Shown here piece by piece: positions 13,118 through 25,900 of a stretch of 64,000 nt of DNA; the stretch's first letter is position 1; each line of letters begins with the position of its first letter. Location: positions 58,675,394-58,739,393 of the forward strand of contig JAIOJX010000006.1 in assembly GCA_022376925.1 (NCBI GenBank). The letters are read 5' to 3'. The position numbers and the translations under genes are program-made. This DNA comes from Tragulus kanchil (lineage: Eukaryota; Chordata; Mammalia; Artiodactyla; Tragulidae). The notes beneath the pieces are model-generated. The model saw nothing but the letters and a program-made list of their open reading frames with translations, did no database searches and had not been told where the DNA came from.

Positions 13118-16100
13118 ATGACAATAGGAACATTCGTGTCAATAATGACTTTGAATGTAAATGGGCTAAATGCTCCCACCAAAAAAAACAAGACTGGCTG
13201 GATAGTTACAAAAGCCAGACCCACATACATGCTGTTTACAAGAGACCTACTTCAGACCAGATGACACACATAGACTGAAAGTGAGGGGATAGAAAAAGAT
13301 ATTCCATGCAAATGGAAATCAAAAGAAAGCTGGAGTAGCAATCCTCATATCAGACAAAATAGACCTCAAAATAAAGAAGATTAGAAGAGACAAGGCAGGA
13401 CACTACATAATGATCAAGGGATCGATCCAAGAAGACATAACAATCATAAATATCTATGCACCCAACACTGGAGCACCCCAATACAGAAGACAAAAACTTT
13501 CAGACATAAAAGAAGACATCGACACTAACACAATCATGGTAGGAGACTTTAACACTCCTCTCACACCAATGGACAGATCATCCAAACAGAAAATTAATAA
13601 AGAAACACAGGCCTTAAATGCCACACTAGAAGAGATGGACATCATGGATATCTTTAGGACTTTCCATCCGAAAGCAGAAGAATACATTTTCTTCTGAAGT
13701 GCTCATGGAACGTTCTCCAGGACAAAACACATCGTGGGCCACAAATCAAACCTCAGCCAGTGCAAGAAAATTGGAATTATATCAATCATCTTTTCTGACC
13801 ACAATACAATGAGATTAGACATCAACGGCAGGAAAAAAAAAAAAAAAAACGCTCAAACATAATCATATGGAGATTAAACAACACATACAGAAAAAAACAA
13901 ACTAATTATTGAGCAAATCAAAGGAGAAAAAAAAAATTTTAGAAGAAAATGACAAGGAACACCGAGTACAAAACCTATGGGATATCAGAAAAGCAGTGCT
14001 AACAGGGTAAGTTTGTAGCAACACAATCCTACATCAAGAAACAAGAAAATTATCGAACCGACAACCTAACCCTTTGCTTAAAACAGTTGGAGAAAGAAGA
14101 ACAAAAACACCTCAAAGTGAGCAGAAAAAGAGAAGTCATAAAGATCAGAGCAGAAATAAACGAAAAAGAAACAAAAGAAACAATAGCAAAGATAAATAAA
14201 ACAAGAAGGTGGTTCGTCAAAACGTAAACAAAATCGGCACACTGCTGGCCAGACCGATCAATAAAAAAAGGGAGAAGAACCAGATCAACAAAATCAAAAA
14301 TGAAAAAGGAGAAATTACAAGAGATATTGCAGAAATACAAAGGAATATATGAGACTGTTATGAACAACTTTATGGCAACAAACTGGACAACCTGGAAGAA
14401 ATGGACAGTTTCTTAGAAAATATTAGTCTTCCAAGGCTGAACCAGGAAGAAATGAAAACTAAGAACAACACAGTTGAAAGCTCAGAAATCAAATTTGTGG
14501 TCAAAAATCTACTCAAAAATAAAAGCCCAAGGACAGATGGCTTCACAGGCGAATTCTACCAAACATTTAAAGAGCTAATGCCTATCCTTCTAAAACTCTT
14601 TCAAAAAATTACACAGGAAGGAATACTTCCAAACACATTCTACAAGGCCACCATCACCCTGATATCAAAACCAGGCAAAGACAACACACACAAAAGAAAA
14701 TTATAGGCCAATTTCACTGATAAATTTGCATGCCAAAATCCTCAACAAAATCCTAGCAAACAGAATTCAACAACACATCAAAAAACTCATACATCATCAC
14801 CATGTCAGGTTTATCCCAGGCATGCAAGGATTCTTCAATATCCACAAATCAATTAATGTGATATACCATATAAACAAATTGAGAGATAAGAAACACATAA
14901 TAATTTCAATAGATGCAGAAAAGCCTTTGACAAAATCCAACACCCATTTACGATAAAAACTCTTCCGTAAATGGACATACAAGGAATCCACCTCAGCATA
15001 GTGAAAGCCATATATGAGAAGCACACAGCAAACATTATCGTCAATGATGAAAAACTGAAAGCATTCTCTCTAAGATCAGGAACAAGAAAGTGGTTTCCAC
15101 TTTCACCACTATTATTCAACATAGTCCTGGAATTTCTAGTAATAGCAATAAGAGTAGAAAAACAAATAAAAGTAATCCAGATTGGAAAAGAAGAAGTAAA
15201 GCTCTATTTGCAGACGACATGATATACATAGGAAAGCCCAAAGACACTATTAGAAAACTAGTAGAGCTAATTAACAAATTCAGCAAAGTCGTGGGATACA
15301 AAGTCAATACACAGAAATCACTGGTGTTACTATATACAAACAATGAAAAATCAGTAAACGAAATCAAAGATGCAATTCCCTTCACCATTGCCACCAGGAG
15401 AATAAAATATCTAGGAGCAAACCTACCCAAAGAAACAAAAAAATTCTTCACAGAAAATTAGAAGACACTAATGAAAGAGAGAAGACTTAAACAGATGGAG
15501 AGATATTCCATGTTCTTGGATCAGAAAAATCAACATTAAGAAAATGACCATATTACAAAATATCATCTACAGATTCAATGCGATCCCTGTCAAACTCCCA
15601 ATGACATTCTTCACAGAGCTAGACCAAAGAATAACACAGTTCATATGCAAACACAAAAGATCCTGAATAACCAATAACCAAAGCAATCCTGAGAAAGAAA
15701 ACCAGAGTTGGAGGGATCAGCCTTCCCAACTTCAGACTATACTACAAAGCAACAGTCATCAAGACAGTGTGGTCCTGGCACAAAAACAGAAACAAAGACT
15801 AATGGAACAAGATAGAGAGCCCAGAGATGAACCCACACATCTATGGGTACCTTATTTTGACAAAGGAGGTGAAAACACAAAATGGGACAAAGACAGCCTC
15901 TTCAACAAATGGTGCTGGGAAAATTGGACAGCTACATGCAAAAAAATGAAGGTGGAACATTCTCCGACACCATACACAAAGATCAACTCAAAATGGATTA
16001 AAGACCTAAATGGAAGACTAGAAACCATCAAACTTTTAGAGGAGAATATAGGCAAAACACTCACGGATGTAAACCAAAGCAAGATCTTCCATGACCCACC

Positions 16101-18017
16101 TACTAGAATAGCAGAACTAAAAAGACAAATGAACATGTGGGACCTCATGAAACTTAAAAGCTTTTGTACAGCAAAAGAAATGACAAAGAAGCTGAACAGA
16201 CACCCCACAGAGAGGGAGAAAATCATAGCAAATGAAACAACAGACAAAGAATTCATCTCCAAAATCTGCAAGCAACTCAGACAACTCAGCACCGGAAAAA
16301 TGAACAACCCAATCAAAAAATGGGAAAAGGACCTAAACAGACACCTCTCCAAAGAGGACATACAGATGGTCAAAAAGCACATGAAATGATGCTCAACCTC
16401 AGTTATTATTAGAGAAATGCAAATCAAAAGTACAATGAAATATCACCTCACACCCATCAGAATGGCAATCATCAACAAATTGACAGACAGTAAGTGCTGG
16501 AGAGGGTGAGGAGAATAGGGAATACTCTTGCATTGCTGGTGGGAATGCAAATTGCTACAGCCCCTATGGAAGACAGTATGGAGATTCCTTAAAAAACTGA
16601 AAAGAGAAGCACCATTCAGCCCAGCAATCCCACTCTGAGGCTTATACCATGATGGAATCAAAACTGAAAGAGGCACCTGTACCCCAATGTTCACTGCAAC
16701 TCTCTATACAATAGCTAGAACATGGAAGGAACCTAGATGTCCATTGACGAATGAATGGATAAAGACACTCTGGTACATATATACAATGGAATACTACACA
16801 GCTGTAAAAAGAAATGCAGAAGAATCAGTCCTAATGAGGTGGCAGGATCTAGAACCTATCATAAACCATGAAGTAAGTCAAAAAGAGAAAGAGAAGTACA
16901 GTATACTAACACATATATCTGGAATCTAGTAAGAGGCTTATGGTAGCACAAGTAGAGAGGTGATGGAAAATTAGACATAGAGAACAGACATATGGACTTT
17001 ATGGTGCATAAACAGTGGGTGGGAAAAAACAAAATGAAGGTGGAACATTCTCCGACACCATACACAAAGATCAACTCAAAATGGATTAAAGACCTAAATG
17101 GAAGACTAGAAACCATCAAACTTTTAGAGGAGAATATAGGCAAAACACTCACGGATGTAAACCAAAGCAAGATCTTCCATGACCCACCTACTAGAATAGC
17201 AGAACTAAAAAGACAAATGAACATGTGGGACCTCATGAAACTTAAAAGCTTTTGTACAGCAAAAGAAATGACAAAGAAGCTGAACAGACACCCCACAGAG
17301 AGGGAGAAAATCATAGCAAATGAAACAACAGACAAAGAATTCATCTCCAAAATCTGCAAGCAACTCAGACAACTCAGCACCGGAAAAATGAACAACCCAA
17401 TCAAAAAATGGGAAAAGGACCTAAACAGACACCTCTCCAAAGAGGACATACAGATGGTCAAAAAGCACATGAAATGATGCTCAACCTCAGTTATTATTAG
17501 AGAAATGCAAATCAAAAGTACAATGAAATATCACCTCACACCCATCAGAATGGCAATCATCAACAAATTGACAGACAGTAAGTGCTGGAGAGGGTGAGGA
17601 GAATAGGGAATACTCTTGCATTGCTGGTGGGAATGCAAATTGCTACAGCCCCTATGGAAGACAGTATGGAGATTCCTTAAAAAACTGAAAAGAGAAGCAC
17701 CATTCAGCCCAGCAATCCCACTCTGAGGCTTATACCATGATGGAATCAAAACTGAAAGAGGCACCTGTACCCCAATGTTCACTGCAACTCTCTATACAAT
17801 AGCTAGAACATGGAAGGAACCTAGATGTCCATTGACGAATGAATGGATAAAGACACTCTGGTACATATATACAATGGAATACTACACAGCTGTAAAAAGA
17901 AATGCAGAAGAATCAGTCCTAATGAGGTGGCAGGATCTAGAACCTATCATAAACCATGAAGTAAGTCAAAAAGAGAAAGAGAAGTACAGTATACTAACAC
18001 ATATATCTGGAATCTAG
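13118..18017 (+). pseudogene. L1 no. 1 ORF2 (endonuclease/reverse transcriptase), broken
   Basis: Starts at the ATG before acaataggaacattcgtgtc, the same place as ORF2 of L1 no. 2. Endonuclease fragments appear at 13410-13697 ([32 protein letters not shown]). RT pieces follow at 14401-15461, including KSPRTDGFTGEFYQTF and LFADDMIY, the catalytic FADD box. A long C-terminal piece lies at 15769-16389. Frameshifts and stops occur throughout, for example at 13695, 14228 and 14704. In the C-terminal cysteine region a TGA interrupts the usual CWRGCGEK motif near 16508. The 3' part is present twice because of tandem duplication 3; the real end is at 18017 in copy B. Confidence 0.85.
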
Positions 18018-18113
18018 TAAGAGGCTTATGGTAGCACAAGTAGAGAGGTGATGGAAAATTAGACATAGAGAACAGACATATGGACTTTATGGTGCATAAA
18101 CAGTGGGTGGGAG
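15941..18113. repeat. Tandem duplication 3: 1088-bp unit in the L1 no. 1 3' part
   Basis: Copy A about 15941-17024 and copy B about 17030-18113, offset 1088. The duplicated open frames are identical in both copies. The join runs from 'aacagtgggtggga' in the 3' UTR straight back into 'aaaatgaaggtgg' in ORF2, with a few extra A/C bases between. Confidence 0.97.
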
Positions 18114-18416
18114 GCATAGAGGGAGTAACATGGAAAACTATACTGTAATATGTAAAAAAAATAGCTATTGTCTTTGCCCTGCAGTGATAGAAGATCTTAT
18201 AGGGGATAGATACGATGTCTGGGAGGGGTGAGATGGGGGGTCCTGGGAGGGTGGAAGGTACCAGGGATATGCATATGACTGATATGGGAACATACATGTC
18301 TGTGAACAACAAAACCCTGTAAAATTTTTTTTTAATTATTTTAAAAAAAGTCTATTGCCTTGAAAAATTTTCCCAGGCTTTCTTTTACAGAAGGGTTAGG
18401 ATGTATAGGCAATAGA

Positions 18417-18424
<8 letters not shown>

Positions 18425-18449
<25 letters not shown>
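18425..18449. repeat. (AT)n microsatellite
   Basis: A-run followed by about ten AT units, just beyond the 3' end of L1 no. 1. Confidence 0.9.
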
Positions 18450-18450
<1 letters not shown>

Positions 18451-18779
18451 ACAAAGCAACTTATTCCTTTAGATAGATCTTTACATTTTATGAAGTATAT
18501 TCACATAATACCTCATTGATTATTATTGCTATTTTATTGTTGTTACTATTATTATTTGCATTTTATATGAAGGGAAATGTTAGTTGTTTCTTAGTACATG
18601 AAAATACAGGTTACAGAAATGTATCTAAATTTATTTACTTTGGAGCTGCTAATTTCTTCCTATTTTCATTAACATATTGCTCCACAGTTTTTTAAAAGTA
18701 TGCACAATGTATATTTATTAGAAAACATTGGATATATTCCGTTTTGTATAATATAACCTTGTCTTTTGTTTATTATATA

Positions 18780-19015
18780 TATATTAGTTTGTACCTCTTA
18801 ATCCTCTGTCCTTATCTTGTCCATCCGTACTCCCACTGAAAACCACCTTTCTGTTCTATATACTCATTAGTCTGTTTCTATTTTGCTATATTCACTAGTT
18901 TATTTTTTAGATTCCACACATACACAAGTAATACCACACTGTAGTTGTCCTTTTCTACTGACTCACCCTATCCAGTACAATATGTTCTAGATATATCCAT
19001 GTTGTTGCAAATGTC
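18780..19015 (-). mobile_element. Older L1 3' end, antisense, left half
   Basis: Text such as 'attttttagattccacacata', 'taataccacactgtagttg' and 'tagatatatccatgttgttg' is antisense L1 3' UTR. It continues directly at 28374-28530 beyond L1 no. 2, so it is the host element into which L1 no. 2 inserted. Confidence 0.8.
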
Positions 19016-19029
19016 AAAACTTTATTCTC

Positions 19030-20922
19030 GAGGGAGGAGCCAAGATGGCGGAGGAATGAGGGGAAGATTTCACCAGCTCTCCAACAGAATCACCAGAACT
19101 AATCAAGAAAAGAACCACCACCAACAAACCAGCCGCTAGACGACAGAAGAATTCCACAGGTCCGTGAGAATAGAAGAGTGAATAGCCAGAAATTCCCCAG
19201 AGCTAGGGTTCTAAGAATCTTCTGTCCTAACCCCACACCGGACCGCACCGACGGAGAGCGCGCCAGCAAGTGCCCTAAGAGGGGGCCTAAGCAGAGCCTC
19301 GGGGGAGAAAGGGCAGCGCTCAGCATGAAAACTCCAAGAATCCGTCCGGATCGCCAGCAGAAATTAAGACACTGCGAAGATAGGATACAGCAGGGTCGAG
19401 CAGAACGCGCTTGCTACCTGGTGACCTCAGGCCGGACTGAACGAGATGGGAGAGCGCCCACTGTGAGGAACGCAGCGCTTGGCCGCCGGGCGAAAATTGC
19501 GACTTTCCGCCTGGCACCGGGTGAGTTCAAACACTCCTAGTGGGGGACTGGCTGAAGGGGAAGTCGCCCGCAGATTGCTGACCAGGGACCGGGCTCGAGC
19601 GGGACGGGGAGACTTGTGCCTGCCTTTGGAACTTGAAGGTGCAACCGGCATTGCGCACGCGCCAGTGGCGGAAGAACCCCTGCACCCCCATAGCTGCACC
19701 CCCATAGCTACACCCGCAGTGGCGGAAGCCGGGAGAAGGGCAGATATCACAGGCTACCTGCAGGTGCGCTGCAGAGCCAGGACGCCCCCGCCCAACACGG
19801 GATTGCGCGCGCACCACTGTCCCCCGCCCGACGGACTGGGATCAGCCTGCGCCCCCGCCCAACCCGGGACGGCGAGCGCGCCACGGTTCCCCGCCCAACG
19901 GACAGAGATCAGCCCGCCGTCCGCGTCAGCATCTGAGCTTGCAGACCGGTGCCATAAGGAAAAGGCTGCATCATCAAGACAACACCATCGAGAGCAGACT
20001 GGCTTCCAGACAGATGAGAGGATAAAAACCAGGGACAGTATTTAGCTTTTTTGTTTATCTGTTGTGGACGGTTCTGCTTATTCGTTTAATTGGTCAGGTT
20101 TGGGTTTGTTTTTTGTTTTTTTTTTCTCTCTCTCGCTCTCTTTGATCTCTTCTTATTAAGTTTCTCCTCTTTTTTTTGTAATTTTTAATTTTTTTGATTT
20201 TTAATTATTAATTTTTTTATTATTAATTTTTTTTAATTTTAATTCTTGAACTTCCAATTTTCTTTCCTCTTTCCCTCTCCTTCCTCCCTCTATGTTCTAA
20301 ATCTAAAACTTTCTCCTATATACCACTACCCCCTAGATAAATATTTCCGACCTTCCTGTCTCCACTATTCTCTCCCAGCTGCACTAAACAAAACAACACA
20401 CTAATCTTGGCTGCATAACCCTATAAAATCCTTCCAAGTTGAATCTATTCCTTCTCATTACCCATACATTTTCCACCTTCTCACTCCCAACACATATCTT
20501 AGTTAAAAATTGCTTTCAATGACGAAATAGTCCAAGCCAGGACCCTACCCAAGATCTATTTTTCGAGGCACTATTCTAATTAACTCAGAGCTTAATGGGC
20601 AAGTACCATCTTTGATTGTGTCGTTTGCCAGGAAAATTTCCTATGCTTTATCACTGTAAAACTGGTTAGATGTGGTTATTGCTGTGTATGTATATATATC
20701 TTATGACTAGGTTAGAAAACATCTGCATGCTTTTATGACTGTCACGCATTAGGGACACACCTCTTGCCCCTCAGTTGCTAGTATTTGAACTAATATCACG
20801 GAACACTATAGCAAACCAGGCATAGAGCCTACATCTCCTGACCAATCATCAAACCAAGGATCCTCGAACTAGAAGCCCTGATTCCAAGACCCCACACTAT
20901 CAAAGAACATACAACACTAGAG
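19030..20922 (+). promoter_or_regulatory. L1 no. 2 5' UTR / internal promoter region
   Basis: The first ~1 kb is CpG-rich (e.g. 19220-19300, 19430-19520, 19770-19920), unlike the AT-rich surroundings, and begins with a YY1-like aagatggcgg at 19042. This matches the internal pol II promoter layout of L1. After about 20040 it turns into a T-rich/pyrimidine stretch. Open frames such as 19479-20045 are CpG-rich read-through with no recognisable protein. Confidence 0.7.
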
Positions 20923-22699
20923 ATGAAACGACAGAGAAACACTGCACAAATGAAGGACCAAGCTAGAGAATCACAGCCTCAAATGACAGAGGAGGAGATA
21001 GACAAAGTATCTGAAAGAGAATTCAGAAAAACTATTCTAATGAGGATGTAAAACACCGAAAACAGAATATTAGAGGAAATTAGTGCATTGAGAAAAGACA
21101 TGAGGAAATGAAAAATAAGCAAATAGAGACCACCAACTCAATTGCTGAACTCAAAAATACGATAGAAGGCCTCAACAGTAGACTATCTGAGGCTGAAGAA
21201 CGGATAAGCGTGCTGGAAGATAGACTGGTGGAAATAACTGGTGAGGAACAGAACAAAGCCGAAAGAATGAAAAGAACTGAGGAAAGCCTCAGGGACCTAT
21301 GGGACAATATCAAACGCACCAACATTAGAATTATAGGAGTCCCAGAAGAAGAAGAAGGGAAGAAAGGTTACGAAAAAATTCTTGAAGAGGTTATTGTAGA
21401 AAACTTTCCCAGCATGGGAAAGGACATAGTCAACCATGTCCAAGAAGCACAAAGAGTTCCATACAGGATAAACCCTAGAAGAAACACACCAAGGCACATT
21501 CTAATCAAACTAACACAGACTTGACAGATTACTAAAAGCAGCTAGAAGCAAACAACAAATAAAATCCTTCCAAGTTGAATCTATCCCATTATACATTTTC
21601 CACCTTCTCACTCCCAACACATATCTTAGTTAAAAATTGCTTTCAATGACGAAATAGTCCAAGCCAGGACCCTACCCAAGATCTATTTTTCGAGGCACTA
21701 TTCTAATTAACTCAGAGCTTAATGGGCAAGTACCATCTTTGATTGTGTCGTTTGCCAGGAAAATTTCCTATGCTTTATCACTGTAAAACTGGTTAGATGT
21801 GGTTATTGCTGTGTATGTATATATATCTTATGACTAGGTTAGAAAACATCTGCATGCTTTTATGACTGTCACGCATTAGGGACACACCTCTTGCCCCTCA
21901 GTTGCTAGTATTTGAACTAATATCACGGAACACTATAGCAAACCAGGCATAGAGCCTACATCTCCTGACCAATCATCAAACCAAGGATCCTCGAACTAGA
22001 AGCCCTGATTCCAAGACCCCACACTATCAAAGAACATACAACACTAGAGATGAAACGACAGAGAAACACTGCACAAATGAAGGACCAAGCTAGAGAATCA
22101 CAGCCTCAAATGACAGAGGAGGAGATAGACAAAGTATCTGAAAGAGAATTCAGAAAAACTATTCTAATGAGGATGTAAAACACCGAAAACAGAATATTAG
22201 AGGAAATTAGTGCATTGAGAAAAGACATGAGGAAATGAAAAATAAGCAAATAGAGACCACCAACTCAATTGCTGAACTCAAAAATACGATAGAAGGCCTC
22301 AACAGTAGACTATCTGAGGCTGAAGAACGGATAAGCGTGCTGGAAGATAGACTGGTGGAAATAACTGGTGAGGAACAGAACAAAGCCGAAAGAATGAAAA
22401 GAACTGAGGAAAGCCTCAGGGACCTATGGGACAATATCAAACGCACCAACATTAGAATTATAGGAGTCCCAGAAGAAGAAGAAGGGAAGAAAGGTTACGA
22501 AAAAATTCTTGAAGAGGTTATTGTAGAAAACTTTCCCAGCATGGGAAAGGACATAGTCAACCATGTCCAAGAAGCACAAAGAGTTCCATACAGGATAAAC
22601 CCTAGAAGAAACACACCAAGGCACATTCTAATCAAACTAACACAGACTAAATATAAAGACAGATTACTAAAAGCAGCTAGAAGCAAACAACAAATAACA
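20425..22699. repeat. Tandem duplication 4: about 1.13-kb unit across the L1 no. 2 5' UTR/ORF1
   Basis: Copy A 20425-21560, copy B 21561-22699. Offset is 1136 at the left edge and 1127 afterwards. Copy B has lost 9 bases close to its start (ctattccttctcattaccc versus ctatcccatta), and copy A has lost bases close to its end (cagacttgacagatt versus cagactaaatataaagacag). Both lesions lie within 50 bases of the join. Confidence 0.97.
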
Positions 22700-22940
22700 T
22701 AAAGGAAACCCCATACGTCTAACTGCGGATCTCTCAACAGAAACCCTGCAGGCCAGAAGAGAATGGCAGGACACATTTAAACGGCTAAAAGAGAATAATC
22801 TGCAACCACGAATTCTCTACCCAGCAAAAGTCTCATTCAGAATCAATAGAGAAGTCAAAAGCTTCTCAGACAGACAAAAACTAAAAGAATTCTGTACCAC
22901 AAAACCAGCCCTACAACAAGTGTTAAAGAGCCTGATATAG
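20923..22940 (+). pseudogene. L1 no. 2 ORF1, broken and duplicated
   Basis: The ORF1 start (MKRQRNTAQMKDQARESQ) is at 20923 in copy A and 22050 in copy B. In both copies a TAA (21049-21051 in A) stops it at codon 43, and a one-base loss in 'gacatgaggaaatg' shifts the frame soon after. Beyond this the frame is open: coiled coil with AELKNTIEGLNSRLSEAEER, RRM core with TNIRIIGVPEEEEGKKGYEK, and C-terminal domain with YRINPRRNTPRHILIKLTQT. In copy B a small loss at about 22690 (aaataacataaagg) shifts it again, and the last part ends at a TAG at 22938-22940. Because both copies share the early stop and frameshift, those lesions predate the duplication or belong to the underlying locus. Confidence 0.88.
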
Positions 22941-22997
22941 CCAATAAATACAAGCATAGAAGAAGTCCTACAAACCAAACCCCAGACTTCTAAGAAG

Positions 22998-25900
22998 ATG
23001 ACAATAGGAACATTCGTATCAATAATTACTTTGAATGTAAATGGATTAAATGCTCCAACCAAACAACACAGGTTGACTGAATGGATCAAGAAACATGACC
23101 CATATATATGCTGTTTACAAGAGACCCACTTCAGACCTAGAGACACTCATAGACTGAAAGTGAAAGGCTGGAAAAAGATATTCCATGCAAATGGAAATCA
23201 AAAGAAAGCTGGAGTGACAATTCTCATATCAGACAAAAATAGACTTTAAGTAAAGAAGATTCTAAGAGACAAGGCAGGTCATTACATCATGATTAAAGGA
23301 TCCATCCAAGAGGAAGACATAACAGTCATGAACATCTACGCACCCAACACAGGGGCACCTCAATACATAAGACAGATACTTTCAGACTTAAAAGAAGAAA
23401 TCAATAATAACACAATAATAGTAGGAGACTTTAATACTCCTCTCACACCAATGGATAGATCATCTAAACAGAAAATTAATAAAGAAACACAAGCCTTAAA
23501 TGCCACACTAGAAAAGATGGACCTCATCGATATCTTTAGGACGTTCCACCCAAAAGCAGAAGGATACACTTTCTTCTCAAGTGCTCACGGAACATTCTCC
23601 AAGATAGACCACATCTTGGGCCACAAATCAAACCTCAGTCAATTCAAGAAAACTGAAATTATATCAACCATCTTCTCAGACCACAATGCAATGAGACTAG
23701 AGATCAACCACAGGAAAAAAATCACTAAAAATACAAACACATGGCGATTAAACAACATTTACCTAAAAAACCAACTGATCACTGAGGAAATCAAAGGAGA
23801 AATTAAAAAATTCCTAGAAGAAAATGACAGTGAATATATGACCGTGCAAAACTTTTGGGACACTGCAAAAGCAGTCCTAAGGGGGAAATTTATAGCAATA
23901 CAATCCCACCTCAAGAAACTAGGAAAATATGAAGCAGATGACCTAACCCTCCGCTTAAAACAATTGGAAAAAGAAGAACAGAAACATCCCAAAGCCAGCA
24001 GAAGACGTGAAATTATAAAGACTAGAGCAGAAATAAATCAGAAAGAAATGAAAGAAACTATAGTTCAAATAAATAAAACAAAAAGCTGGTTCTTTGAAAA
24101 GGTAAACAAAATCGATAAGCCTCTGGCGACACTCATCAAGAAAAAGAGAGAGAAGAACCAGATCAACAAAATCAAAAACGAAAAAGGAGAGATTACAACA
24201 GATAATGCAGAAATCCAAAGGATTCTAAGAGACTATTATGAGCAACTCTATGGCAACAAACTGGACAACCTGGAAGAAATGGACAGTTTCTTGGGGAAGA
24301 TCAATCTCCCAAGACTGAGCCAGGAAGAAACAGAAACTTTGAACAACCCAATCACAAGCTCAGAAATCGAATCTGTGATTAAAAATCTACCCAAAAATAA
24401 AAGTCCAGGACCAGATGGCTTCACAGCCGAATTCTACCAAACATTTCAAGAAGAACTAATGCCTGTCCTTCTAAAACTCTTTCAAAAAATTGCACAGGAA
24501 GGAAAACTTCCAAACACATTCTACGAGGCCACCATCACCCTGATACCCAAACCAGGCAAAGACAACACAAAAAAGGAAAACTATAGGCCAATTTCTCTGA
24601 TGAACTTAGATGCCAAGATCCTCAACAAAATCCTAGCAAACAGAATTCAACGACACATCAAAAAACTCATACATCATGATCAAGTCAGGTTCATACCAGG
24701 CATGCAAGGCTTCTTTAACATCCGCAAATCAATCAATGTGATACACCATATTAACAAACTGAGAGACAAAAATCACATGATCATTTCAATAGATGCAGAA
24801 AAAGCCTTCGACAAAGTACAACACCCATTCATGATAAAATGAAATTATATCAACCATCTTCTCAGACCACAATGCAATGAGACTAGAGATCAACCACAGG
24901 AAAAAAATCACTAAAAATACAAACACATGGCGATTAAACAACATTTACCTAAAAAACCAACTGATCACTGAGGAAATCAAAGGAGAAATTAAAAAATTCC
25001 TAGAAGAAAATGACAGTGAATATATGACCGTGCAAAACTTTTGGGACACTGCAAAAGCAGTCCTAAGGGGGAAATTTATAGCAATACAATCCCACCTCAA
25101 GAAACTAGGAAAATATGAAGCAGATGACCTAACCCTCCGCTTAAAACAATTGGAAAAAGAAGAACAGAAACATCCCAAAGCCAGCAGAAGACGTGAAATT
25201 ATAAAGACTAGAGCAGAAATAAATCAGAAAGAAATGAAAGAAACTATAGTTCAAATAAATAAAACAAAAAGCTGGTTCTTTGAAAAGGTAAACAAAATCG
25301 ATAAGCCTCTGGCGACACTCATCAAGAAAAAGAGAGAGAAGAACCAGATCAACAAAATCAAAAACGAAAAAGGAGAGATTACAACAGATAATGCAGAAAT
25401 CCAAAGGATTCTAAGAGACTATTATGAGCAACTCTATGGCAACAAACTGGACAACCTGGAAGAAATGGACAGTTTCTTGGGGAAGATCAATCTCCCAAGA
25501 CTGAGCCAGGAAGAAACAGAAACTTTGAACAACCCAATCACAAGCTCAGAAATCGAATCTGTGATTAAAAATCTACCCAAAAATAAAAGTCCAGGACCAG
25601 ATGGCTTCACAGCCGAATTCTACCAAACATTTCAAGAAGAACTAATGCCTGTCCTTCTAAAACTCTTTCAAAAAATTGCACAGGAAGGAAAACTTCCAAA
25701 CACATTCTACGAGGCCACCATCACCCTGATACCCAAACCAGGCAAAGACAACACAAAAAAGGAAAACTATAGGCCAATTTCTCTGATGAACTTAGATGCC
25801 AAGATCCTCAACAAAATCCTAGCAAACAGAATTCAACGACACATCAAAAAACTCATACATCATGATCAAGTCAGGTTCATACCAGGCATGCAAGGCTTCT

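Larger units (their letters stand above)
9515..18347 (+). mobile_element. L1 LINE no. 1 (ruminant L1), near full length, decayed
   Basis: A non-LTR retrotransposon with a long 5' UTR (about 9515-12167), ORF1 (12168-12872), ORF2 (13118-18017, many breaks) and a 3' UTR to about 18347. The 5' UTR is colinear with that of L1 no. 2: both share 'accagggacagta' and 'atcttagttaaaaa' blocks. Two tandem duplications (9653-11859 and 15941-18113) lengthen it. No clean target-site duplication was found, so the left end is approximate. Confidence 0.85.

Noticed and set aside
15852..17515. Long minus-strand frames rich in Phe/Ser/Leu
   Set aside because: They are antisense shadows of A-rich L1 ORF2.
19479..20045. 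188-residue open frame, Ala/Pro/Arg-rich
   Set aside because: Lies in the CpG-rich L1 5' UTR; stops are rare there because of base composition, and no domain is visible.
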